A DNA stretch of 62,854 nucleotides from Alistipes sp. (GCA_017629035.1 JAGBXX010000036.1:1-62854), one strand, 5' to 3'; positions 51,152 to 60,562 are shown, counted from the stretch's first letter. Translations and numbers: made by a program. Notes: generated by a model from the sequence alone, not told the origin.

Positions 51152-52009
51152 ATGTACTCACAGACCATCACCCATCTTCATCGCACAGCATTTATCATAG
51201 CCCTCGACTGCTCAACGTCGATGCAGGGCATGACGTATCTCAACAATAAGCAGATGCGCAAGGCCGATGCTGTGGCCATAGTCTGCAACTATATCATCGA
51301 CGAGCTCCTTGCACGTGCCACACGTGGTGGCGAGGTGCGCAACTACTACGACATCGCCGTGATAGGCTACAACGGCCACGACGTACTACCCATGATACCG
51401 GAGAATGTCAACGAGTTCATATCCATATCAACACTTGCCACACGAGCACCCATGCCCCGTGAATATCGCTTTGACCAAAGACTCGACAATGGCCTCAGCA
51501 CAACGGCGAACTTTGTGCTTCGTGACTGGATAAAGCCCGTAACCGAGGATTTTACACCCATGCACACTGCCCTGACACACATACAGGGAATGGTGAGCCG
51601 CTGGTGTAGCAAAATCGAAAACCTCGACAGCTTCCCACCGATAGTCTTTAACATCACCGACGGCGAGTGCAACGACGCCACATCGGATGAGCTGATAAAG
51701 GCGGCACGCAGCATCACCCAAACAGGTACAAACGATGGCAACACACTGCTAATCAACATACACCTAAGCAGCAACCCTAATAGCCAGAGCGATATATTCC
51801 CCTCGGATGCTGACTATCATGCCGAGTCGGAGTATCAGATGACACTCTACCGCATGTCGAGCCTCATGCCCCGCACCATGGAGCCCCTGATCGAGGAGAT
51901 TGGCACACATCGTGGCAAGGGCCCATATCGAGGTATGGCCTACAACATCACACCCAGCGAGCTGCTGGCAATTCTTAACATTGGCTCCGAGAGCATAAAG
52001 CTTGCATAA
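51152..52009 (+). CDS. von Willebrand factor A domain protein (TerY-like)
   Basis: This 285-residue cytoplasmic protein is essentially one vWA domain with an intact MIDAS metal site: D19-x-S21-x-S23 in IIALDCSTSMQG, Thr135 in FTPMHTAL and Asp170 in NITDGECND. The closest type I recognise is TerY, the vWA partner of kinase and PP2C proteins in Ter-like signalling. It has no signal peptide or membrane helix. It lies five bases after the last polysaccharide gene and two before the pseudokinase/WG gene, so all are probably one transcript. Confidence 0.82.
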   Translation: MYSQTITHLHRTAFIIALDCSTSMQGMTYLNNKQMRKADAVAIVCNYIIDELLARATRGGEVRNYYDIAVIGYNGHDVLPMIPENVNEFISISTLATRAPMPREYRFDQRLDNGLSTTANFVLRDWIKPVTEDFTPMHTALTHIQGMVSRWCSKIENLDSFPPIVFNITDGECNDATSDELIKAARSITQTGTNDGNTLLINIHLSSNPNSQSDIFPSDADYHAESEYQMTLYRMSSLMPRTMEPLIEEIGTHRGKGPYRGMAYNITPSELLAILNIGSESIKLA

Positions 52010-52011
52010 CT

Positions 52012-52935
52012 ATGGATATATGTACTATAGTAGAGTTTCGTGAGGCGTTGCTTCGCCCCGAGCTCAGCTTTGTCACACTCAAACGTGTATCTGCCCACAC
52101 TGAGGCTATCACACGCACACAGCACTTTGCCGAGTGCAGAGCGACGATTGCTGGTCGCAACGCCATGATCTACGCCCCAATATCGTCCAAGGCGGCAGAG
52201 ATTGCACGTCGAGCTATCGAGACACTTCGTGGCATTGAGTCACGTGCGCTGACACCAATCGAGGTACTCGAATCGGAGATGGCCTGCGGCGTAAACGGAG
52301 AGCGCCGCTGCATGATAGTAGTCGAGTACCCTCTGCGTGGCACAACACTGGCCAAGGCTCAATACACCCTTACAGATACAACTCTTAATCGAGGCATCGA
52401 GAGATTTGAATCTGAGCTGAAGGGCAACAACATAAGCCACAACAACCTCTCACTGGATAATATCCTCGTGGACAACACCTCGGCCTGGCACTGCATACGC
52501 CAGTACTACTTCACTGAGGGTAGTGGCGGAGATATGAAAGCGCTGGAGAGCATTAGAGAGAGTATAACGCAATGTGGCATATTGACCTCAACGCTCAACG
52601 AGCCAATGTCGACATACGCCATAGACCCCTTGTGCGAGAATAGAGTTCAGATCAAAGAGGGTGATTTGGTAGGCTTTGCGGACGAGGCAGGCAACAAGGT
52701 CATAGAGTGTAAATATCTGTGGGCAAGTGATTTTGCCGAGCAGCGTGCCTTGGTGGCAACACCCCAAAGGCGAATGGGACTCATAGACAACTTCGGCAAC
52801 GAGATTATTCCCGCCATCTACGACGAGGTAATATACGATGTCAAGACGGGTCGTTCAGAGGTGACACTCTCGGGCCAACGGGCCGAGTTCGACTACCTCG
52901 GAGTGCAGCTTAGTGAGTTTCGAGATATAGATTAA
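52012..52935 (+). CDS. Degenerate kinase-like protein with C-terminal WG repeats
   Basis: The 307-residue protein has no signal peptide. Residues about 85-160 resemble a protein kinase: MIVVEYPLRGTTL looks like the hinge. HNNLSLDNILVDN (143-155) looks like the catalytic loop HxDxxxxNILVD, with Asn145 in place of the catalytic Asp, so it is probably a pseudokinase. No glycine-rich loop is evident. Residues about 215-300 hold two or three WG-type repeats (LVGFADEAGNKVIECKY, MGLIDNFGNEIIPAIYD). It follows the vWA gene by two bases. Its stop shares the bases TTAA with the convergent phosphoesterase stop. The kinase reading is my inference from short motifs. Confidence 0.65.
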   Translation: MDICTIVEFREALLRPELSFVTLKRVSAHTEAITRTQHFAECRATIAGRNAMIYAPISSKAAEIARRAIETLRGIESRALTPIEVLESEMACGVNGERRCMIVVEYPLRGTTLAKAQYTLTDTTLNRGIERFESELKGNNISHNNLSLDNILVDNTSAWHCIRQYYFTEGSGGDMKALESIRESITQCGILTSTLNEPMSTYAIDPLCENRVQIKEGDLVGFADEAGNKVIECKYLWASDFAEQRALVATPQRRMGLIDNFGNEIIPAIYDEVIYDVKTGRSEVTLSGQRAEFDYLGVQLSEFRDID

Positions 52936-54014
52936 TTGCGAGCAGTAGCGAGGTTGAATACAACAATCTCGCTACGTGTTCCTATGCGGAACGGAGGCCC
53001 CCAGAGCGATAGGCCCTGCATGACATAGGCGTGTGTTGCGCCCCACTTACGATAGCCGTGGCTCTGCTCATAGATTGCATCTGTAAGCCAGTTGAGCGGC
53101 CACACCTGGCCTCGGTGTGTATGGCCCGAGATATGGATATCGAGGCCAAGGCGCTCACTTGTGGCAATATCGTAGGGCTGATGATCAAGAAGCAGCGTAA
53201 ACGACCCCTCATGCACCTTAGTAATGAGCTCATCGACACTCTTGCGACGTCGGTTCATCCTATCATCACGGCCTATAATGGCTACGGAGTTTAGCTGCAC
53301 GACACTATCTCTAAGCACCTGGACAGGTGTTGAACTGAGATAGTCAAGACACTCCTCAACGCCACTGATGTACTCATGGTTGCCAAGAGCCATATATATA
53401 CCCTTCTGCGCCCTGAGCCTACCCAGCACCTCACCCATATAGGCCTGCTTAACAGGGTGTATGCTATTGTCAATCAGATCACCCACGATAACCAAGACAT
53501 CAGGCTCCAGGGAGTTAATCTTCTCGACATATCTCTCAAGCATTGGGCGTGTTGTGCCATATCCAAGATGCACATCGCTAATGGCCACAATACGAATACT
53601 CTTAGAGAGTTTATCACTCTCAATATTAATGGTTTCAACACGTGGATTTCGATAGTTTACCCAGCCACCCACAAGTAGCAGCAGAGTGACACCCAGCGCA
53701 TACCACAACCCATATCTGAACGCAGGGAATACCAGATGTAGAATATCTACGACAATGGTTGAAAGAATCATGTAAAGCACAAAGACAAGCCATGCCGAGC
53801 CAAAGGCAAAGAGCATACGTTGCAGAGATTCTGCACCCGAGTGGTGGCGCATGGCGAAGGAGATAAATAGTGCCAGCGCAGAGAGCCAGAAGAGAGTGGC
53901 AAAGGCCACTCTCACAACACTCGGAGCGGTGGAGAGGGCCTGCCAAAAACGTATAAAGAGATAGATGTTAGCACCTAAATAGAGCAACAGCGTTGCAATC
54001 ATACCCACAATCAT
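52932..54014 (-). CDS. Membrane-anchored metallophosphoesterase
   Basis: This 360-residue protein has three or four N-terminal helices (about 1-120) and a calcineurin-like domain on the far side. It carries the full metal set: AISDVHLGYGT (D-x-H), VIVGDLIDN (GD), LGNHEYI (GNH) and GHTHRGQVWP (GHxH). Relatives act on nucleotides, phospholipids or UDP-diacylglucosamine; the membrane anchor favours a lipid or envelope substrate. The gene overlaps the convergent pseudokinase gene by four bases at the 3' end. Confidence 0.87.
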   Translation of the reverse strand: MIVGMIATLLLYLGANIYLFIRFWQALSTAPSVVRVAFATLFWLSALALFISFAMRHHSGAESLQRMLFAFGSAWLVFVLYMILSTIVVDILHLVFPAFRYGLWYALGVTLLLLVGGWVNYRNPRVETINIESDKLSKSIRIVAISDVHLGYGTTRPMLERYVEKINSLEPDVLVIVGDLIDNSIHPVKQAYMGEVLGRLRAQKGIYMALGNHEYISGVEECLDYLSSTPVQVLRDSVVQLNSVAIIGRDDRMNRRRKSVDELITKVHEGSFTLLLDHQPYDIATSERLGLDIHISGHTHRGQVWPLNWLTDAIYEQSHGYRKWGATHAYVMQGLSLWGPPFRIGTRSEIVVFNLATARN

Positions 54015-54072
54015 AACACACTATCCTTTTAACTATCAATATTTTACCTAACAGGTCTAAGGACTAATACCT

Positions 54073-55473
54073 CTACGGTTTTTGAACACCTCGGCGTGCA
54101 GCCTCCTCCTCCATAAGTTTGTAGGCCGCATCGTAGTCGTTAGGTATCACACCATCGAGGATGGCATTCTTGATAACCTCCTTAATCTCGCCAATGATGC
54201 TCGAGGGTGGGAGGTTGTAGGTCTTCATGATAAGGTCGCCCGAGATTGGTGGCTGGAAGTTGCGCACACGATCACGCTCCTCGAGGTCACGAAGCTTCTC
54301 TCTGACAAGCTCGAAGTTGCGCAAGTAGCGCTGCACCTTGCTATCAATACCCGAGGTGATGTCGGCCTCGCACAAGAGCATGAGGCTATCGATGTCGTCA
54401 CCCGCCTCGAATAGCAGACGGCGCACAGCCGAGTCGGTAACCATATCTTCGGAGAGCACGATTGGGCGCATGTGCAGAAAGACAAGCTTCTGAACATAGC
54501 GCATAGGCTCATTCAGCGGAAGGCGCAGACGACGAAAGATCTGCGGAACAAGCTTCGAGCCCACGGCCTCGTGCTGGTGGAATGTCCAGCCACAACGCTG
54601 GTCATAGGCCTTGGTCTGAGGCTTGCCAATATCGTGCAAAAGTGCGGCCCAGCGCAACCATAGATCATCACTACGCTTGGCTACATTGTCGAGCACCTTC
54701 ATCGTGTGCTCGAAATTATCCTTGTGTGCATGCTTGCCACGGCGCTCCACGCCAGCCATGCGGTCGAGCTCGGGAAGAACATGCTTCAGCAGACCCGAGT
54801 TGCGCATAAGCGTAAGTCCTATTGAGGGGACAGGTGAGGCAAGTATCTTATTGAGCTCCACCGAGATACGCTCACGTGTAATGATCTTGATGCGATCGGC
54901 CTGGCGACATATACCCTCGAACGTATCGTCGTCGATATCAAAACCGAGCTGCGAGGCAAAACGCACAGCACGCATCATACGCAGTGGATCGTCCGAGAAT
55001 GTTCTATCGGGCTCACATGGGGTGCGGATGATACAATCCTCGAGATCCTCCATGCCTCCAAAGGGGTCGACAAGCTCGCCAAAACGATCGCCATTGAGCG
55101 ACCATGCCATGGCATTTATCGTGAAGTCACGACGACGCTGGTCATCCTCGAGAGTGCCTGGCTCGACCTGAGGATTGCGTGACTCGGGGGTATAGCTCTC
55201 ACGACGGGCACCAACAAACTCCACCTCGGTATCACGCCAGTGGAGCATCGCTGTGCCATATGTTTTGTAGATTGTAACCTTAGCGCCAAGCTCCCTGCCC
55301 AGCTCCTCGGCAACAGCCACACCGCTACCCACGACAACGACATCGACATCGGTCGAGGGGCGACGCAAGTAGTGGTCACGCACATAGCCGCCAATCACAT
55401 AGGCCTCGAGACCCATGCGATCGACAGTATTCATAATATGCTTAAATATAGGGTGTTTCAGTGGCATCGGCAA
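54073..55473 (-). CDS. cca: CCA tRNA nucleotidyltransferase / polyA polymerase-family protein with HD domain
   Basis: This 466-residue cytoplasmic enzyme adds or repairs the 3' CCA of tRNA. The head domain has YVIGGYVRDHYLRRPSTDVDVVVVG with the metal-binding DVDVV, RRDFTINAMAW and DPLRMMRAVRFASQLGF (CTP/ATP selection). A C-terminal HD domain is marked by LLHDIGKP and HEAVGS. The start abuts the pdxJ stop directly. No other CCA-type gene is seen in the window. Confidence 0.9.
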   Translation of the reverse strand: MPMPLKHPIFKHIMNTVDRMGLEAYVIGGYVRDHYLRRPSTDVDVVVVGSGVAVAEELGRELGAKVTIYKTYGTAMLHWRDTEVEFVGARRESYTPESRNPQVEPGTLEDDQRRRDFTINAMAWSLNGDRFGELVDPFGGMEDLEDCIIRTPCEPDRTFSDDPLRMMRAVRFASQLGFDIDDDTFEGICRQADRIKIITRERISVELNKILASPVPSIGLTLMRNSGLLKHVLPELDRMAGVERRGKHAHKDNFEHTMKVLDNVAKRSDDLWLRWAALLHDIGKPQTKAYDQRCGWTFHQHEAVGSKLVPQIFRRLRLPLNEPMRYVQKLVFLHMRPIVLSEDMVTDSAVRRLLFEAGDDIDSLMLLCEADITSGIDSKVQRYLRNFELVREKLRDLEERDRVRNFQPPISGDLIMKTYNLPPSSIIGEIKEVIKNAILDGVIPNDYDAAYKLMEEEAARRGVQKP

Positions 55474-56205
55474 CTACTCGAGGTTATGCGCTCTGCGAAT
55501 ACAACGCTGATAGATAGCCACAGTATTCTCCAAGCCCCAATAGAGTGCATCGCTAATCAAGGCGTGGCCAATAGATACCTCATCAACCCATGGAATACGC
55601 TCGATGAAGTACTGCAAATTCTCGGTATTGAGGTCATGACCAGCATTGAGGCCAAGACCCACACGACGTGCCTCCTCGGCAGCTGCAACGTATGGTGCAA
55701 TAGCCGCCTCACGATCCTTGGCATAGCCTGCGGCATAGGCCTCGGTGTAGAGCTCTACACGGTCAGCACCACACTCCTTAGCCGCTGTAACCATCTCAAC
55801 AACAGGGTCTACAAAAATCGACACTCTAATACCTGCCTTGTGGAAACGGTCGGCCATCGAGCGCAAGAAGTCACGATACTTGATAGTATCCCAACCTGCC
55901 GACGAGGTGATAGCATCCTCGGCATCGGGCACGAGTGTCACCTGTGCTGGGCGCACCTGCTCCACAAGCTCGCAGAAGCTCTCGATAGGGTTACCCTCGA
56001 CATTGAGCTCGGTAGCGATATTGGCCTTGAGCTCACGCACATCGCTATAACGAATGTGGCGAGCATCAGGGCGAGGGTGCACGGTGATACCGTCGGCACC
56101 AAACTTCTCGATATTAAGTGCTGCCTCCAACAAATTAGGCATATTTCCGCCACGCGAATTGCGCACTACGGCAATCTTATTGATATTTACGCTTAGTTTT
56201 GTCAT
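55474..56205 (-). CDS. pdxJ: Pyridoxine 5'-phosphate synthase
   Basis: The likely 243-residue protein (start MTKLSVNIN at 56205; an extension to 56214 adds three residues) makes pyridoxine 5'-phosphate from 1-deoxyxylulose 5-phosphate and amino-acetone phosphate. The family marks are VNINKIAVVRNSRG, GITVHPRPDARHI, QVTLVPD, SIFVDP, VELYTEAYA and GLGLNAGHDLN. It is divergent from nadK and their promoters overlap. Confidence 0.94.
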   Translation of the reverse strand: MTKLSVNINKIAVVRNSRGGNMPNLLEAALNIEKFGADGITVHPRPDARHIRYSDVRELKANIATELNVEGNPIESFCELVEQVRPAQVTLVPDAEDAITSSAGWDTIKYRDFLRSMADRFHKAGIRVSIFVDPVVEMVTAAKECGADRVELYTEAYAAGYAKDREAAIAPYVAAAEEARRVGLGLNAGHDLNTENLQYFIERIPWVDEVSIGHALISDALYWGLENTVAIYQRCIRRAHNLE

Positions 56206-56213
56206 AATTTTCA

Positions 56214-56221
56214 TATCTTTG
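56214..56221 (+). promoter_or_regulatory. -7 box (TATCTTTG) of nadK
   Basis: TATCTTTG lies 37 bases before the nadK ATG. Its start site is predicted inside the -7 box of the opposing pdxJ promoter. There is no well-placed -33 TTTG. Confidence 0.55.
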
Positions 56222-56227
56222 CAAAAG

Positions 56228-56235
56228 CAAAGTTA
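56228..56235 (-). promoter_or_regulatory. -7 box (TAACTTTG) of pdxJ
   Basis: The minus strand reads TAACTTTG, 22 bases before the pdxJ ATG, and faces the nadK box across six bases. Confidence 0.55.
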
Positions 56236-56258
56236 CGATTTTTTTTCATTCTGCGACA

Positions 56259-57128
56259 ATGAACATAATACTTTTTTCTCGCAAAGAGCTCAAACATCGC
56301 CCCGAGCAGCTACATATAATCATGCGCCAGATAGAGCGTCATGGATTGCAATACTCTATTAATGAGGATTTTGCAAATGCCATTGAGAGCCTTACGGGCA
56401 TCACCATTAGCCCCGAGCGCAGGTATCGTAACTTGCCACAATCTTCGGGCGACGATATACTTATTACTTATGGTGGCGACGGCACACTGCTCGACGCCGT
56501 GGAACTCAGACCTACGCCCGAGACCCCTATTGTGGGTATCAACTGCGGCCGCCTGGGCTATCTCACGGCCGACGATGGCGACGGCATAGAGTCGCTCTTT
56601 GACCACATAGTCAACCGCACGCTTCACCTCGAGCAGCGCCAGATGCTGAGCGTGAGTGGCGACATAGAGTGTGGCGAGCGCTGCCTGGCACTCAACGAGG
56701 TGACACTACACCGCCATGGCGCAACGATGATATCTATCGAGGCACTTGTTGGCGGCAAGCGCATAGCAACATACCACGGCGACGGCATAATAATCTCGAC
56801 ACCTACGGGCTCTACGGCCTACTCGCTAAGTGCTGGAGGCCCAATCGTCGACCCTATGTGCAACTGCTTGATTCTCTCGCCTTTGGCACCACATAATCTC
56901 ACAATGCGCCCTATTGTAATTCCCGACAATAGCGTGGTGACTCTACACCTTGACGCACGTGGTGGCGAGGCCTTCCTCTCGTCGGACAACCGCACCTACA
57001 CACTACGTGATAAGGCAACAATCGAGCTACGCAAGGCAAGCGAGGGAGTTATTCTTGCCACACCACACAATAACACATTCTACGACACGTTAAGAGAAAA
57101 GATGATGTGGGGCGTAGACAACCGATAG
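56259..57128 (+). CDS. nadK: NAD kinase
   Basis: This 289-residue cytoplasmic enzyme phosphorylates NAD to NADP. TYGGDGTLLDAV (Gly72-Thr76 region) is the GGDG motif, followed by GINCGRLGYLT, ALNEVTLHR, DGIIISTPTGSTAYSLSAGGPI and LSSDNRTYTL near the end. The length is normal. Confidence 0.95.
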   Translation: MNIILFSRKELKHRPEQLHIIMRQIERHGLQYSINEDFANAIESLTGITISPERRYRNLPQSSGDDILITYGGDGTLLDAVELRPTPETPIVGINCGRLGYLTADDGDGIESLFDHIVNRTLHLEQRQMLSVSGDIECGERCLALNEVTLHRHGATMISIEALVGGKRIATYHGDGIIISTPTGSTAYSLSAGGPIVDPMCNCLILSPLAPHNLTMRPIVIPDNSVVTLHLDARGGEAFLSSDNRTYTLRDKATIELRKASEGVILATPHNNTFYDTLREKMMWGVDNR

Positions 57129-57255
57129 TTTAGCCTCGAGCCACACACGATTTTACACTGGCATATAATGCTGAGATTTAAGCATTTACATTATCGTGCG
57201 TGCGTACACGTGATAAAAAGTGGACTTTCAATTGTGAAAATTTAATTAAATTGCT

Positions 57256-57263
57256 TACATTTG
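57256..57263 (+). promoter_or_regulatory. -7 box (TACATTTG) of uppS
   Basis: TACATTTG ends only ten bases before the uppS ATG at 57273. ATTG at 57231-57234 is a weak -33 candidate 21 bases upstream. The transcript's leader would be only a few bases long. Confidence 0.5.
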
Positions 57264-57272
57264 TCGGATAAT

Positions 57273-58001
57273 ATGAGCGAGCAACGATCTATACCACAGC
57301 ATGTAGCCATCATCATGGATGGCAATGGTCGATGGGCCAAGCAGCACGGCAAGGAGCGATATGAGGGACATATCGCCGGTGTCGAGTCGGTTCGTCGTGT
57401 ATTGCGTGCAGCTGCGACAACGGGTGTGAGATACCTCACACTCTACGCCTTTTCGACCGAGAACTGGGGACGTCCCGTAGCCGAGGTCGAGGCTATCATG
57501 GAGCTCTTCTGCAAGAGCGTGGTGGGCGAGGCTCCCGAGCTTGTTAAGCAGGGTATCAGGGTGCAGATCATTGGCGAGCGTGACCGCTTCTCGGAGCGTG
57601 TACTCGAGATGATAGATAAGATCGAGAGCACAACGCTCAAGGGCGACAGGCTGACACTCGTATTGGCGTTCAACTACTCAGCACGCCGTGAGATTATGCT
57701 CGCAATGAGGAGCATTGCGCAGCGAGTGGCTTGTGGCGAGCTCAACGTGGAGGATATCAACGAGCAGGTACTCTCTGAGCACCTCATGACACGTGACATC
57801 CCCGACCCCGACCTCATTATTCGCACCAGCGGAGAGTGCCGCCTGAGCAACTTCCTACTCTGGCAGGCATCCTATGCCGAGTTCTACTTCCCCGAGACTC
57901 TATGGCCCGATTTCGACGAGCAGGAGTTTAGCAAGGCACTCGAGGCATACGCCAAGCGTGAGCGTCGCTATGGATTAGTTATTGAAGATTCTAAAGCATA
58001 A
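57273..58001 (+). CDS. uppS: Isoprenyl (undecaprenyl) diphosphate synthase
   Basis: This 242-residue cis-prenyltransferase makes the lipid carrier for wall and polysaccharide units. AIIMDGNGRWAKQ carries the catalytic Asp16, and FSTENWGRP and RTSGECRLSNFLLWQ complete the family. I prefer ATG 57273; an upstream TTG adds four residues and falls in the promoter box. The stop overlaps the bamA ATG by one base. Confidence 0.93.
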   Translation: MSEQRSIPQHVAIIMDGNGRWAKQHGKERYEGHIAGVESVRRVLRAAATTGVRYLTLYAFSTENWGRPVAEVEAIMELFCKSVVGEAPELVKQGIRVQIIGERDRFSERVLEMIDKIESTTLKGDRLTLVLAFNYSARREIMLAMRSIAQRVACGELNVEDINEQVLSEHLMTRDIPDPDLIIRTSGECRLSNFLLWQASYAEFYFPETLWPDFDEQEFSKALEAYAKRERRYGLVIEDSKA

Positions 58002-60562
58002 TGATAAGATACATCAAATTTGTAATTATTGCTGTTGTGGCAGTTGCTGCTGGGGTGTTTAGCGCCTCGGCACAGCAGCGCACCACTTCACGTTACAGCG
58101 TGGGTGACGAGTATAACACGGCGCTGGTCGACTCGGTAGATTTCGACCTCAACGCTCCGATGTTCGACGACAAGACCCCCAAGCTATACTACATCCGCAA
58201 GGTTAATCTCCACGGCGTAAAGTATCTAAACCATAGCATTTTGAAGTCATCGGCAGGCCTTGCCGAGGGCGACTCGGTATATCTTCCGAGCAACTTCATA
58301 TCTAACGCCATGCAGCGTCTGTGGTCGCCTCGCTACTTCTCCGATATTAAGATTGGAGCATCGATCGAGGGCGACTCTCTCGACCTGGAGATATTCCTCA
58401 AGGAGCGTGCACGTATCCTCACATGGGACTTCGACGGTGTGACAAAGAGCAAGAAGGAGGATCTCAAGGATATACTTAAGCTCAAGCGCAACACCGAGCT
58501 ATCGGACTATATCATCGACAAGAATATCAAGCTCATCAAGGAGCACTACTCCGAGAAGGGTTTCCGCACATGCGAGGTAGATGTTCGCATCGACAACGAC
58601 TCGATCTACGAGCAGTGTGTTAACGTAACCTTTGTTATCGACCGTGGCCCTAAGGTGCGTATCGGAGAGATCAACTTCATCGGCAACGAGGAGTTCGACG
58701 ACAAGCGCCTGCGCCGCACATTCAAGAAGACACATCAAAAAAGCATCCTCTTCTTCCAAAATCGCAAGCTCCTTGAGGAGGAGTACGAGGAGGATAAGAT
58801 GAAGCTGCTGGACTTCTACAACTCACAGGGCTTCCGCAACGCACACATCGTGCGCGACTCAGTATATCTTATCGACGACATGACCCTCGGCCTCGACATC
58901 GAGGTTGATGAGGGCGAGCGCTTCTACGTGCGTGACATCCGCTGGGTGGGTAACTCCATCTACGAGACAGAGCGTCTTGAGAGCATGCTCGACATCCACT
59001 CGGGCGATGTATACGACAAGAAGTCGCTGCACAAGCGCCTCGGTATTGGCCGTGAGATGAACCCCGAGGAGATATCTATTGCCAACCTCTACAAGAACAA
59101 CGGATATCTAATGTCGCAGATTGAGCCTTCGGAGCTCGTCGTGGGCAAGGACTCTATAGACCTCGAGATTCGCATCTACGAGGGTAAGCCTTTCACCGTA
59201 AACAACGTGGGCATCACGGGTAACATGCGTGTTAATGACGAGGTTATACGCCGAGAGCTCTACGTGCGCCCAGGCGAGTTGTACAACCAGTCGCTGCTCA
59301 TGCAGACCATGCGTACACTCATGGGCATGGGTCACTTCGACGAGCAGGCTATAGTTCCCGACATCCAGCCCGTGTCTGACGAGTTGGTAGATGTAAACTG
59401 GCACCTGAGCGAGAAGGCCTCGGATCAGTTTAACATCGCTGGTGGTTGGGGCTCAGGAACATTCGTGGGCTCGGTGGGTATCACGCTCAACAACCTCTCT
59501 ATGCGCAACTTCTTCAAGAAGGGCGCATGGCGACCATACCCTTCGGGACAGAACCAGAAGCTCTCGATCTCGGGACAGACCAACGGTACATACTACAAGG
59601 CCTTGTCACTCAGCTTCACCGACCCATGGTTTGGTGGCAAGCGCCCTAACTCGTTCTCTATCCACGGATATATCTCGGAGCAGAACAATGCATACTACGT
59701 ATGGCAGAATGCCACAATGTACTACCGCTCGATAGGTCTGGCTGCAGGTTTGGGTAAGCGTCTGCAGTGGCCCGATCCATACTTCACGTTCTATGGCGAG
59801 CTGGGATATCAGCGCTACGGACTTAAGGGCTGGGATTCGTTCATCCTCAGCGATGGCGTGGCAAACACCCTCTCACTCAAGTTGGTGCTCCAGCGCTCGT
59901 CGGTAGACTCGCCATTCTTCTCACGCTCGGGCTCGGATATCACACTCTCAGTACAGGCAACACCTCCATTCTCGCTCTGGGATGGCAAGGACTACAGCGA
60001 CCCAAATCTCAGCGACCAGGATAAGTATCGCTGGATTGAGTTCCACAAGTGGCTGCTCAAGGGACGTTGGTACTTCCCACTTACGGCAAACCAGAACCTT
60101 GTATTGATGCTCGGTGCCGAGATGGGTTACCTGGGTCACTACAACAAGAATAAGGTATCGCCATTTGAGCGCTTTGAGGTCGGTGGTGACGGTATGACCG
60201 GATACAACATCTATGGTGTCGACATCATCGCCCTGCGTGGTTACGAGGATGGTGCGCTCGACCCTTCGAGCTACTACTCAGTGGGCTACAACAAGTACAC
60301 CATGGAGCTCCGCTACCCTGTCATCATGAAGCCAAGCTCGTCGATCTACGTACTCGGATTCTTGGAGGGTGGTAACGGATTTAACTCATGGAAAGATTTC
60401 TCACCATTCAAGATCAAGCGCTCAGCAGGTGTCGGCGTACGTCTATATCTCCCTATCGTTGGTATGATTGGTGTAGACTGGGGTTACGGCTTCGACCCAG
60501 CATACGGCAAGACAGAGCGTAGTGGCTCGCAGTTCCACTTCGTGCTCGGACAGCAATTTTAA
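58001..60562 (+). CDS. bamA: Outer-membrane protein assembly factor BamA
   Basis: This 853-residue Omp85 protein inserts barrels into the outer membrane. A signal peptide ends SASAQ. POTRA domains follow to about residue 460 (repeated GFR/GFRN and GEIN/VNNV-type strands such as EKGFRTCEVD and NSQGFRNAHIV). A 16-strand barrel then includes GVRLYLPIVGMIGVDWGYGFD and ends in the terminal aromatic LGQQF. It is translated directly after uppS and followed by two Skp-like chaperone genes. Confidence 0.94.
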   Translation: MIRYIKFVIIAVVAVAAGVFSASAQQRTTSRYSVGDEYNTALVDSVDFDLNAPMFDDKTPKLYYIRKVNLHGVKYLNHSILKSSAGLAEGDSVYLPSNFISNAMQRLWSPRYFSDIKIGASIEGDSLDLEIFLKERARILTWDFDGVTKSKKEDLKDILKLKRNTELSDYIIDKNIKLIKEHYSEKGFRTCEVDVRIDNDSIYEQCVNVTFVIDRGPKVRIGEINFIGNEEFDDKRLRRTFKKTHQKSILFFQNRKLLEEEYEEDKMKLLDFYNSQGFRNAHIVRDSVYLIDDMTLGLDIEVDEGERFYVRDIRWVGNSIYETERLESMLDIHSGDVYDKKSLHKRLGIGREMNPEEISIANLYKNNGYLMSQIEPSELVVGKDSIDLEIRIYEGKPFTVNNVGITGNMRVNDEVIRRELYVRPGELYNQSLLMQTMRTLMGMGHFDEQAIVPDIQPVSDELVDVNWHLSEKASDQFNIAGGWGSGTFVGSVGITLNNLSMRNFFKKGAWRPYPSGQNQKLSISGQTNGTYYKALSLSFTDPWFGGKRPNSFSIHGYISEQNNAYYVWQNATMYYRSIGLAAGLGKRLQWPDPYFTFYGELGYQRYGLKGWDSFILSDGVANTLSLKLVLQRSSVDSPFFSRSGSDITLSVQATPPFSLWDGKDYSDPNLSDQDKYRWIEFHKWLLKGRWYFPLTANQNLVLMLGAEMGYLGHYNKNKVSPFERFEVGGDGMTGYNIYGVDIIALRGYEDGALDPSSYYSVGYNKYTMELRYPVIMKPSSSIYVLGFLEGGNGFNSWKDFSPFKIKRSAGVGVRLYLPIVGMIGVDWGYGFDPAYGKTERSGSQFHFVLGQQF

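Noticed and set aside
52932-54014. PP2C phosphatase completing a TerY triad
   Set aside because: The motifs (D-x-H, GD, GNH, GHxH) are those of a calcineurin-like metallophosphoesterase with membrane helices, and the gene is convergent, not in the operon.
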